From positions 418,655 through 482,654 of the forward strand of contig NZ_NSDM01000004.1 in the NCBI RefSeq assembly GCF_030852425.1: DNA of 64,000 bases. The letters are read 5' to 3'. The notes beneath the pieces are model-generated. The model saw only the letters and a program-made list of their open reading frames with translations, searched no databases and had not been told where the DNA came from. Origin of the DNA: Saccharothrix longispora. Its GTDB lineage: Bacteria; Actinomycetota; Actinomycetes; Mycobacteriales; Pseudonocardiaceae. Each line of letters starts with the position of its first letter. Positions within the stretch are counted from its first letter, which is position 1. This document shows positions 16,605 through 23,635 of the stretch, in pieces. The position numbers and the translations under genes are program-made.

Positions 16605-19121
16605 ATGACGCGAACGCTCGTGGTGGTGGGTCACGGCATGGTCGGCCACCGCCTCGTGGAGGCCCTCCGCGAGAAGGACGCGACCGACCGGTGGCGGGTC
16701 GTCGTATTCGCCGAGGAGACCCGCCCCGCCTACGACCGCGTCGCCCTGTCGTCCTACGTGGACGCCTGGGACGCCTCGGCGCTGGCCCTCGCGCCGCACG
16801 ACGGCGCGGTCGAGCTGGTGCTCGGCGACCGGGTCGTGGAGCTGGACCGGACCGCGAAGGTGGTGCGCACGGCGAGCGGCCGCGCGCAGCCCTACGACGC
16901 CCTCGCGCTGGCCACCGGCTCGGTGCCGTTCGTGCCGCCCGTGCCGGGCCGCGACCTGCCCGGCTGCCACGTCTACCGCACCATCGACGACCTGGACGCC
17001 ATCCGCGCCACCGTGGAGGGCGCCCGGTCCAGCGGCCGGCACGCGGGCATGGTGCTCGGCGGCGGCCTGCTCGGCCTGGAGGCCGCGAACGCGCTGCGCG
17101 GCATGGGCGTCTCCCCGCACGTCGTGGAACTCGGTCCGCGCCTGATGCCGCTCCAGGTCGACGAGGGCGGCGCGGGCCTGCTCAAGCGGCTGGTGGAGAA
17201 GCTCGACCTCACCGTCCACACCGGCACGTCCGCGTCGTCCATCGAGCGCGACCACCGCGGCCGGCTCGTGGCGGCGCTGTCCAACGGCGTCGAGCTGGAC
17301 CTCGACGTCGTCGTGTTCTCCGCGGGCATCCGGCCGCGCGACGAGCTGGCCCGCTCCGCCGGCCTGGCCGTCGGCGAACGGGGCGGGATCGTCGTGGACG
17401 GGGCGTGCCGCACGTCCGACCCCGACGTGTACGCCGTCGGCGAGTGCGCCAACCTCGACGGGGTGGTCTACGGGCTGGTCGCGCCGGGCTACTCGATGGC
17501 GGAGGTCGTCGCGGACCGGCTGCTCGGCGGCTCCTCGGCGTTCCCGGGCGCCGACCTGTCCACCAAGCTCAAGCTCCTCGGCGTCGACGTGGCCTCGTTC
17601 GGCGACGCGCACGCGAAGCAGGAGGGCGCGCTGGAGGTCGTGGTGAACGACGCCGTCGCGGGCACCTACGCCAAGGTCGTGGTGTCCGACGACGCCAGGA
17701 CCCTGCTCGGCGGCATCCTCGTCGGCGACGCCTCCAAGTACCCCCTGCTGCGACCCCTGGTCGGGCGCGCGGTGCCCGGCGACCCGGTGGCGCTGATCGG
17801 CCCGTCGGGGGGCGTCGAGCTGTCCCTGCCGCACGACGCGCAGGTGTGCTCGTGCCACGCCGTCACCAAGCAGCGGGTCGTGGACGCGGTGGCCTCCGGT
17901 GACGCGGTCGACGTGCCGGGGATCAAGGCGTGCACCAAGGCGGGCACCGGCTGCGGCTCGTGCGTGCCGATGCTGAAGAAGTTGCTGGCCGAGTGCGGCG
18001 TGGAGCAGTCCAAGGCGCTGTGCGAGCACTTCGACCAGTCCCGCGCCGAGCTGTTCGAGATCGCCCGGTCCACCGGCGCCACCACGTTCACCGGGCTGGT
18101 GTCCCGCTTCGGCCGGGGCCGGGGCTGCGACATCTGCAAGCCCACCGTCGCCTCGATCCTCGCCTCGCTGGACAACGGGCACATCCTCGCCGGCGAGCAG
18201 GCCGCGCTCCAGGACACCAACGACCACTTCCTGGCCAACATCCAGCGCAACGGCACCTACTCGGTCGTGCCGCGCATCCCCGGCGGCGAGATCACCGCCG
18301 AGAAGCTCATCGTCATCGGCGAGGTCGCCCGCGACTTCGGCCTCTACACCAAGATCACCGGCGGGCAGCGGATCGACCTGTTCGGCGCGACCGTGGACCA
18401 GCTGCCGCGGATCTGGAGGCGGCTCGTGGACGCGGGTTTCGAGTCCGGCCACGCCTACGGCAAGTCGCTGCGCACGGTGAAGTCGTGCGTCGGCACCACG
18501 TGGTGCCGCTTCGGCGTGCAGGACTCGGTGTCGCTGGCCATCGAGCTGGAGCTGCGCTACCGGGGCCTGCGCTCGCCGCACAAGCTCAAGTCCGCGGTGT
18601 CCGGGTGCGCCCGCGAGTGCGCCGAGGCCCGCGGCAAGGACTTCGGCGTCATCGCCACCGAGAACGGCTGGAACCTGTACGTGGGCGGCAACGGCGGCTT
18701 CACCCCGCGCCACGCCGACCTCATCGCCTCCGACGTGGACACGGCGACGCTGATCAGGCTCATCGACCGGTTCCTGATGTTCTACATCCGCACGGCGGAC
18801 CGGTTGCAGCGCACGTCCGCCTGGATCGAGAGCCTCGACGGCGGCCTCGACCACCTGCGCGCGGTGATCGTGGACGACAGCCTCGGCATCTGCGCCGACC
18901 TGGAGGCCGCGATGTCCAGGCACGTGGACAACTACGCGGACGAGTGGCGCGGCGTGCTGGACGACCCGGAGAAGCTCGCCCGGTTCACCTCCTTCGTCAA
19001 CGCGCCGGGCACGCCCGACCCCACGATCTCGTTCCGCGAGGAGCGCGGGCAGAAGGTGCCGGTCCTGCTGGGGGTACCAGCCCTGAGCGGAGCGAACGAC
19101 CCAGCGGAGGTATCGCGATGA
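16605..19121 (+). CDS. nirB: nitrite reductase (NAD(P)H) large subunit
   Basis: This 838-residue siroheme enzyme reduces nitrite to ammonium. Domain order: FAD/NAD(P)H oxidoreductase (VVVGHGMVGHRLVEAL, then GMVLGGGLLGLEAANAL), BFD-like [2Fe-2S] domain (CSCHAVTKQRV, then GTGCGSCVPMLKKLL, about residues 416-465), and nitrite/sulfite reductase halves. The siroheme/[4Fe-4S] ligands are SCVGTTWC (about 626-633) and SGCARECAEARGKDFG (about 666-681). The length is normal for NirB. Its stop overlaps the nirD start. GGAGGAAGGG precedes ATG 16605. Siroheme is supplied by the two genes after nirD. Confidence 0.95.
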   Translation: MTRTLVVVGHGMVGHRLVEALREKDATDRWRVVVFAEETRPAYDRVALSSYVDAWDASALALAPHDGAVELVLGDRVVELDRTAKVVRTASGRAQPYDALALATGSVPFVPPVPGRDLPGCHVYRTIDDLDAIRATVEGARSSGRHAGMVLGGGLLGLEAANALRGMGVSPHVVELGPRLMPLQVDEGGAGLLKRLVEKLDLTVHTGTSASSIERDHRGRLVAALSNGVELDLDVVVFSAGIRPRDELARSAGLAVGERGGIVVDGACRTSDPDVYAVGECANLDGVVYGLVAPGYSMAEVVADRLLGGSSAFPGADLSTKLKLLGVDVASFGDAHAKQEGALEVVVNDAVAGTYAKVVVSDDARTLLGGILVGDASKYPLLRPLVGRAVPGDPVALIGPSGGVELSLPHDAQVCSCHAVTKQRVVDAVASGDAVDVPGIKACTKAGTGCGSCVPMLKKLLAECGVEQSKALCEHFDQSRAELFEIARSTGATTFTGLVSRFGRGRGCDICKPTVASILASLDNGHILAGEQAALQDTNDHFLANIQRNGTYSVVPRIPGGEITAEKLIVIGEVARDFGLYTKITGGQRIDLFGATVDQLPRIWRRLVDAGFESGHAYGKSLRTVKSCVGTTWCRFGVQDSVSLAIELELRYRGLRSPHKLKSAVSGCARECAEARGKDFGVIATENGWNLYVGGNGGFTPRHADLIASDVDTATLIRLIDRFLMFYIRTADRLQRTSAWIESLDGGLDHLRAVIVDDSLGICADLEAAMSRHVDNYADEWRGVLDDPEKLARFTSFVNAPGTPDPTISFREERGQKVPVLLGVPALSGANDPAEVSR

Positions 19122-19438
19122 CACCCGTGTGCGAGTTGAGCGCCCTGCTGCCCGACCGGGGGGTGGCCGCCCTGCTGCCGGACGGCTCGCAGGTGGCGGT
19201 GTTCCTGACCTCGGCGGGCACCGTGCACGCGCTGGGCAACATCGACCCGTTCAGCGGCGCGGCCGTGCTGTCGCGGGGCATCGTCGGCGACCGCGGCGGC
19301 GTGCCCGTCGTGGTGTCCCCGGTCTACAAGCAGGCGTTCGAGCTGACCAGCGGCACGTGCCTCGACGACCCGTCGACGGGCGTGCCCGTGCACCCGGTGG
19401 TCGTGGCCGACGGCGTCGTCCAGGTCGGGTCCCCGTGA
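19118..19438 (+). CDS. nirD: nitrite reductase small subunit
   Basis: This 106-residue Rieske-like protein pairs with NirB. It has the NirD pattern PDRGVAALLPDGSQVAVFLT, then VHALGNIDPFSGAAVLSRGIVGD, with VVVSPVYKQAFELTSGTCLDDPS near the end. Like other NirD proteins it lacks the full set of Rieske Cys/His ligands, so it is structural rather than redox-active. ATG 19118 is preceded by GGAGG and overlaps the nirB stop (ATGA). Its own stop overlaps the next start (GTGA). Confidence 0.92.
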   Translation: MTPVCELSALLPDRGVAALLPDGSQVAVFLTSAGTVHALGNIDPFSGAAVLSRGIVGDRGGVPVVVSPVYKQAFELTSGTCLDDPSTGVPVHPVVVADGVVQVGSP

Positions 19439-20550
19439 CCGCCGCCCCGCTGGCCGGGTACACGGTCGGCGTGACCGCCGCCCGGCGGGCCGACGAGCTG
19501 GGCGCCCTGCTGGAGCGCAAGGGCGCGACCGTGCTGCACGGCCCGGCCATCCGGATCGTGCCGCTGCCGGACGACACCGAGCTGCTCGCCGCCACCCGCG
19601 CGGTGGTGGAGGAGCCGGTGGACATCGCGGTGGCGACCACCGGCATCGGCTTCCGGGGCTGGTTCGAGGCCGCCGAGGGCTGGGGCCTGGCGGCGCGGCT
19701 GCTGGGGAGGCTGTCGGCGGCGCGGGTGCTGCCGCGCGGCCCCAAGGCCAAGGGCGCGGTGCGGGCGGCGGGCCTGGTCGAGGCGTGGTCCCCGGAGGGG
19801 GAGAGCAACGCCGAGCTGCTGGACCACCTGCTGCGCGCCGGGGTGGCGGGCAAGCGCGTCGCGGTGCAGCTGCACGGCGAGCCGCTGCCGGACTTCACGT
19901 CCACCCTGCGCGAGGCGGGCGCCACCGTCATCGAGGTCCCGGTCTACCGGTGGACCGGCCCGGCCGACCCGGGGCCGCTGGAGCGGCTGCTCGACGCGGT
20001 CCTCGCGGGCCAGGTCGACGCCCTGACGTTCACCAGCGCGCCCGCCGCCGCGTCCGTGCTGCGCACCGCCCGCGCCACCGGCAGGTACGACGAGCTGGTC
20101 GCGCTGCTGCGCGGCGACGTGCTCGTCGTGGGCGTCGGCGCGATCACCGCGGGGCCGCTGGTGGCCGCCGGCGTCCCCGTCGTCCAGCCGGCCCGCGCCC
20201 GCATCGGCGCGCTGGCCCGCGAGCTGACCCTGCAACTCCCCGCCCGCGCGACCCGCCTGAGCATCGCCGCCCGGGAGGTCGAGCTGCGCGGCCAGGCGGT
20301 CGTCGTGGACGGCGAGCTGCGGCCCGTGCCGCCCGCCCCGATGGCCGTGCTGCGGGTGCTGGCGGCGGCGCGCGGCCGGGTCGTGTCCCGGCGCGACCTG
20401 CTCGCGGCCCTGCCCGGCGGCGGCGAGGAGCACGCCGTGGAGACCGCGATCGGCCGGCTGCGCACCGCCCTCGGCGAACCGCGCATGGTCGCCACCGTCG
20501 TGAAGCGCGGCTACCGCCTCGCCACGGACCCCGCCGGGGTGGCCGTATGA
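19435..20550 (+). CDS. uroporphyrinogen-III synthase fused to OmpR-type DNA-binding domain (NnaR-like)
   Basis: This 371-residue fusion has residues 1 to about 265 as a HemD (uroporphyrinogen-III synthase) domain (GYTVGVTAARRADELGALLE, TTGIGFRG, VPVYRWTGP, LTFTSAPAAASVL). The C-terminal 100 residues are a winged helix (LRVLAAARGRVVSRRDLLAAL, then HAVETAIGRLRTALGEPRMVATVVKRGYRL). The same fusion in Streptomyces and mycobacteria (NnaR) is known as an activator of nitrate/nitrite genes working with GlnR. The link with nirBD and a sirohydrochlorin chelatase supports that role. Whether HemD catalysis survives is open. The start overlaps the nirD stop. Confidence 0.88.
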   Translation: MTAAPLAGYTVGVTAARRADELGALLERKGATVLHGPAIRIVPLPDDTELLAATRAVVEEPVDIAVATTGIGFRGWFEAAEGWGLAARLLGRLSAARVLPRGPKAKGAVRAAGLVEAWSPEGESNAELLDHLLRAGVAGKRVAVQLHGEPLPDFTSTLREAGATVIEVPVYRWTGPADPGPLERLLDAVLAGQVDALTFTSAPAAASVLRTARATGRYDELVALLRGDVLVVGVGAITAGPLVAAGVPVVQPARARIGALARELTLQLPARATRLSIAAREVELRGQAVVVDGELRPVPPAPMAVLRVLAAARGRVVSRRDLLAALPGGGEEHAVETAIGRLRTALGEPRMVATVVKRGYRLATDPAGVAV

Positions 20551-21212
20551 CCCTCGTCCTCGTCGCCCACGGCACCCGCGACCCGGCGGGCGCCGAGGTG
20601 GTCGAGGAGATCGCCTCCCTGGTCCGGGCGCGGCTCGGCGGCGTGCCGGTGCGCGTCGCCTACGCCGACGTGCGGCGGCCCGACGTGACGTCGGTGCTGT
20701 CGTCGGTGCGGGGACCGGCCGTGGTGGTGCCCGCGTTCCTCGCGGCCGGCTACCACGTGCGGGTCGACATCCCGACCCAGGTCGAGGCGTCCGGTCACCC
20801 GGACGTGGTGGTCGCGGACCCGATCGGGCCCGCCCTGGCACCCGCCGTGCTGGCCCGCCTGCACGAGGCCGGCTACCGGCCGGGCGACTCGGTGGTGCTG
20901 GCGGCGGCCGGGTCGTCGGACGCGCGGGCGCTGGCGGACGTGCGGGCCGTGGCCGACGCCCTGGCGCGCCGGGTCGGGCCGGTGGCCGTCGGGTACGCCG
21001 CGACCGCGTCGCCGAGCGTCCCCGAGGTCGTGGGGCGCGCCCCGGGACGGGTGGCGGTGGCGTCGTGGCTGCTGGCGCCGGGGCTGTTCCACCGGGCGGT
21101 CGCGGCGTCCGGGGCGGACGTGGTGGCCGCGCCGATCGGGGCGCACCCGAGGGTCGTGGAGGCCGTGCTGCTGCGGTACTACGAGGCCCGGTGCTTCCGG
21201 GGCGTGGCCTGA
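20547..21212 (+). CDS. sirohydrochlorin chelatase/CbiX-like protein
   Basis: This 221-residue CbiX/SirB-type chelatase starts LVLVAHGTRDPAGAEVVEEI, with the metal-binding His in the AHGTRD motif. A second His region follows in AFLAAGYHVRVDIPTQV. The tandem half-domain pattern repeats in the C-terminal part (WLLAPGLFHRAV). It should insert iron into sirohydrochlorin to make siroheme for NirB, although cobalt for B12 is possible within the family. It overlaps the HemD-HTH stop by four bases and is the last gene of the nirBD operon. The stop lies three bases from the convergent HAAS gene. Confidence 0.85.
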   Translation: MTLVLVAHGTRDPAGAEVVEEIASLVRARLGGVPVRVAYADVRRPDVTSVLSSVRGPAVVVPAFLAAGYHVRVDIPTQVEASGHPDVVVADPIGPALAPAVLARLHEAGYRPGDSVVLAAAGSSDARALADVRAVADALARRVGPVAVGYAATASPSVPEVVGRAPGRVAVASWLLAPGLFHRAVAASGADVVAAPIGAHPRVVEAVLLRYYEARCFRGVA

Positions 21213-21215
21213 CCC

Positions 21216-21785
21216 CTACTCGCGGTCCGCGCGCGAGAAGAAGTACCAGGTGGCGGTCAGCGCGGCGACCTGCGTGGCGGTGAAGGGCAGGACGAGCAGG
21301 CCGGAGTACCAGTCGTCCGCCAGGAGGGCGAGCAGCACGTGCAGCGCGGCGGGCACGCCGACGAGCAGCACCCGCACCGGGATCGACCACCGCCGGGACG
21401 CGCCGACCAGCACCGCGCCCGCCAGGTGCCCGAAGGGCACCAGCACCGCGCCGACCAGCAGCAGCGCCAGGCCCAGGACGTCGAGGACCCGCAGCGGCTC
21501 GCGCGCGGGCTCCCAGTCGTCCGGGTCGGCGGGGCGGGTGTCGGCGGGGGCCTCGGCGTACGCCTCGGCGAGTTCGGTCGACACGACGTCGCCGGGTGTG
21601 CCCAGCCGGTCCAGCAGGTCGCGCACGTCGTCCTCGGCGGCGTCCTCCGGCAGGGTGCGCGCGAGGTAGGCGCGGACCTCCTCGTCCAGTTCCGCGCGGC
21701 GCGGCTCGGGCAGGGCCACCGACTGCCGCCGCAGGGCGTCCAGGTAGGTGGCGACCAACGGGTGGTCGACGATCGGGCTGTTCAT
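21216..21785 (-). CDS. membrane protein with N-terminal HAAS/DUF1700-like domain
   Basis: This 189-residue protein has about 75 cytosolic residues of HAAS type: YLDALRRQSVALPEPRRAELDEEVRAYL, then a LLDRLGTPGDVVSTELAEAY motif. Three or four hydrophobic helices follow (LGLALLLVGAVLVPFG and others), ending in FFSRADRE. HAAS domains usually pair with PadR-type regulators and control membrane proteins or sensors; no PadR gene is adjacent here. The function is therefore not assigned. ATG 21785 follows gaggagaggg. A longer upstream start is less likely. Confidence 0.7.
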   Translation of the reverse strand: MNSPIVDHPLVATYLDALRRQSVALPEPRRAELDEEVRAYLARTLPEDAAEDDVRDLLDRLGTPGDVVSTELAEAYAEAPADTRPADPDDWEPAREPLRVLDVLGLALLLVGAVLVPFGHLAGAVLVGASRRWSIPVRVLLVGVPAALHVLLALLADDWYSGLLVLPFTATQVAALTATWYFFSRADRE

Positions 21786-21925
21786 GTGACGCCCCCTCTC
21801 CTCGGGGCATCTTCCCCCATCCGCGCGATCTCGTGGTGACGGCGGGTGGCGGAATAGTTGAACTCTCAATCAGGTTGACACGGTCGAGGCCACCGCACCG
21901 GGTGGCCGGCCCGAAGGAGGCAGCC

Positions 21926-22888
21926 ATGCCCGCCGTCACCGCCGACACCCTCACCCTGCCCCGCCTCCCCGTCCTGCCCGAGGCCACCACCGCGTGGCGG
22001 CCGGTGAAGCGGGTCGTCCGGGCCCGCAGGTCGCTGGAGGGCGAGGGCTTCCAGGTCCGCCGCCCCTTCCCGGGCGTGGACCTCGCGCTCGCCGACCCGT
22101 TCCTGCTCCTCGACCACATGGGCGCCGTCGAGTACGGCCCCGGCGAGGCGAAGGGCGCGCCGTGGCACCCGCACCGCGGGTTCGAGACCGTCACCTACAT
22201 CATCGACGGGGCCTTCGAGCACGAGGACTCGGCGGGCGGCGGCGGCCTGATCACCGACGGCGGCACGCAGTGGATGACGGCCGGCTCCGGCGTCCTGCAC
22301 TCGGAGCTGCCGCCGCAGGACCTGGTGGCCCGGGGCGGTCTGTTCCACGGCGTGCAGCTGTGGGTCAACCTGCCGAGGGCCGCGAAGTGGACCCCGCCGC
22401 GCTACCAGGACATCCGGCCCGCCGACGCGGTGCTGCTGGCCGGCGACGACGGCGGCGCGCTGGTCCGCGTCATCGCCGGTGACGTCGCGGGCTTCCGCGG
22501 CCCCGGCGCGACGCACACGCCGATCACCTACCTGCACGCCACGCTCGCCCCCGGCGCGCGCCTCCGGCTCCCGTGGCCGGAGGAGTTCAACGCCATGGTC
22601 TACGTGCTGCACGGCCGCGGCACGGTCGGCCACGAGCACCGGCCGCTGGAGGAGGGGCAGCTCGCGGTGCTCGATCGCGGGCGGGCGATCACCCTCCGGG
22701 CGGAGACCGACCAGGACGTGCTGGTCCTGGGCGGGCTGCCGCTGAACGAGCCCGTCGCGCGCCACGGCCCGTTCGTCATGAACACGCGCGCCGAGATCAT
22801 CGAGGCCATCGAGGACTTCCGGGCCGGGCGGCTCGGCGGGACGCACGTCCCGCACGCGGGCCCCGCGGACGAGAAGATCGACCAGTAG
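21926..22888 (+). CDS. pirin family bicupin protein
   Basis: This 320-residue pirin has an N-terminal cupin with the metal-binding signature PWHPHRGFETVTYIIDG (two His; about residues 76-92), then HEDSAGGGGLITDGGTQWMTAGSGVLHSE (Glu/His). A C-terminal cupin follows (FNAMVYVLHGRGTVG). Pirins bind Fe and can act as quercetin dioxygenases or redox-responsive cofactors; the role here is unknown. ATG 21926 is preceded by GGAGG. A TTGACA hexamer (21875-21880) lies upstream, but no matching -10 is evident. The TPR gene follows by ten bases. Confidence 0.88.
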   Translation: MPAVTADTLTLPRLPVLPEATTAWRPVKRVVRARRSLEGEGFQVRRPFPGVDLALADPFLLLDHMGAVEYGPGEAKGAPWHPHRGFETVTYIIDGAFEHEDSAGGGGLITDGGTQWMTAGSGVLHSELPPQDLVARGGLFHGVQLWVNLPRAAKWTPPRYQDIRPADAVLLAGDDGGALVRVIAGDVAGFRGPGATHTPITYLHATLAPGARLRLPWPEEFNAMVYVLHGRGTVGHEHRPLEEGQLAVLDRGRAITLRAETDQDVLVLGGLPLNEPVARHGPFVMNTRAEIIEAIEDFRAGRLGGTHVPHAGPADEKIDQ

Positions 22889-22897
22889 GAGGACGAC

Positions 22898-23299
22898 GTG
22901 ATCAGCGAACTGCTGCGCAAGGGGCGGATGTTCCTCGCCGCCGGCGACCCGAGCGGCGCCGCCCGCTACCTCGCGGAGGCCGCCGAGCAGGCGCCGACCG
23001 ACCGCACCGTGCTGACCGAGCTGGCGCTGGCGCACTTCCGGTCCGCCTCGCTGGGCAGGGCGGAGGAGGTGCTGACCAGGCTGGTCGAGCTGGACCCGTC
23101 CGACGGCTACGCCCGCCTGCTGCTCGGCCGCACGCTGAGCAGGCGGAGCAGGCACGCCGAGGCGCTGCCGCAGCTCAAGCTCGCGGCCGCGCTGACGCGG
23201 GACCCCGACGTGCACGCCGAGGTGGCCCGCGTGCAGGCGCGCCTCGACGGGCGCGACCGCGCGGTCACCACAGGCCCGGGGGCTCTTCCTTCTCCCTGA
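22898..23299 (+). CDS. small tetratricopeptide repeat protein
   Basis: This 133-residue helical protein has about three TPR-like units: FLAAGDPSGAARYLAEAAEQAPTD, LALAHFRSASLGRAEEVLTRLVELDPSD and LLLGRTLSRRSRHAEALPQLKLAAAL. There is no signal or membrane segment, so it is likely a cytosolic scaffold or chaperone-like protein. The GTG start has AGGAGG upstream and lies just after the pirin gene, so the two are probably cotranscribed. Its 3' end overlaps the convergent ATL gene by 35 bases. Confidence 0.8.
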   Translation: MISELLRKGRMFLAAGDPSGAARYLAEAAEQAPTDRTVLTELALAHFRSASLGRAEEVLTRLVELDPSDGYARLLLGRTLSRRSRHAEALPQLKLAAALTRDPDVHAEVARVQARLDGRDRAVTTGPGALPSP

Positions 23300-23588
23300 C
23301 GGCGTCCTCCCACCGGTACGCGCGCAGGTCCACCTTGCCGTCGAGCGACGGCACCCCCTCCTCGCGGAGCAGCCGCAGCTGCTCGTCGGCGAGGTGGGGG
23401 GCGCACGTGCCGTTGGCCTTGAGCACCCGGTGCCACGGCAGGTCGTGCCCGTCCTGGTTGAGGACCGCGCCGACCATCCGGGGCGACGGGGCGCGGGCGA
23501 TGTCGGCGACGTCGCCGTAGGTGGCGACGCGCCCGCTGGGGATGGAGCGCACGACCTCGCGGACCATCTCGTGCAACTGTTCGTCCAC
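23265..23588 (-). CDS. alkyltransferase-like (ATL) DNA-repair protein, MGMT family
   Basis: This 107-residue protein has the MGMT C-terminal domain fold (VREVVRSIPSGRVATYGDVADIARAP, RMVGAVLNQDG). At the active site it reads LPWHRVLKANG instead of PCHRV. The alkyl-accepting Cys is replaced by Trp, the hallmark of ATL proteins. ATLs bind O6-alkylguanine, flip the base and hand the lesion to nucleotide excision repair without removing the alkyl group. It corresponds in place to Rv3204. It is divergent from adnA, another DNA-repair gene, so the two share a short promoter region. GTG 23588 is chosen. Confidence 0.85.
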   Translation of the reverse strand: MDEQLHEMVREVVRSIPSGRVATYGDVADIARAPSPRMVGAVLNQDGHDLPWHRVLKANGTCAPHLADEQLRLLREEGVPSLDGKVDLRAYRWEDAVREKEEPPGLW

Positions 23589-23635
23589 GCCGACAGCTTT
23601 CCACGAGGTGCCCGTGCCGCCCCTGTCGGTGCGAC

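Noticed and set aside
21840..21925. MarR-type operator before the pirin gene (GTTGAACTCTCAATC)
   Set aside because: The arms are imperfect and short, and no MarR gene is nearby. It is left as an AT-richer promoter region.
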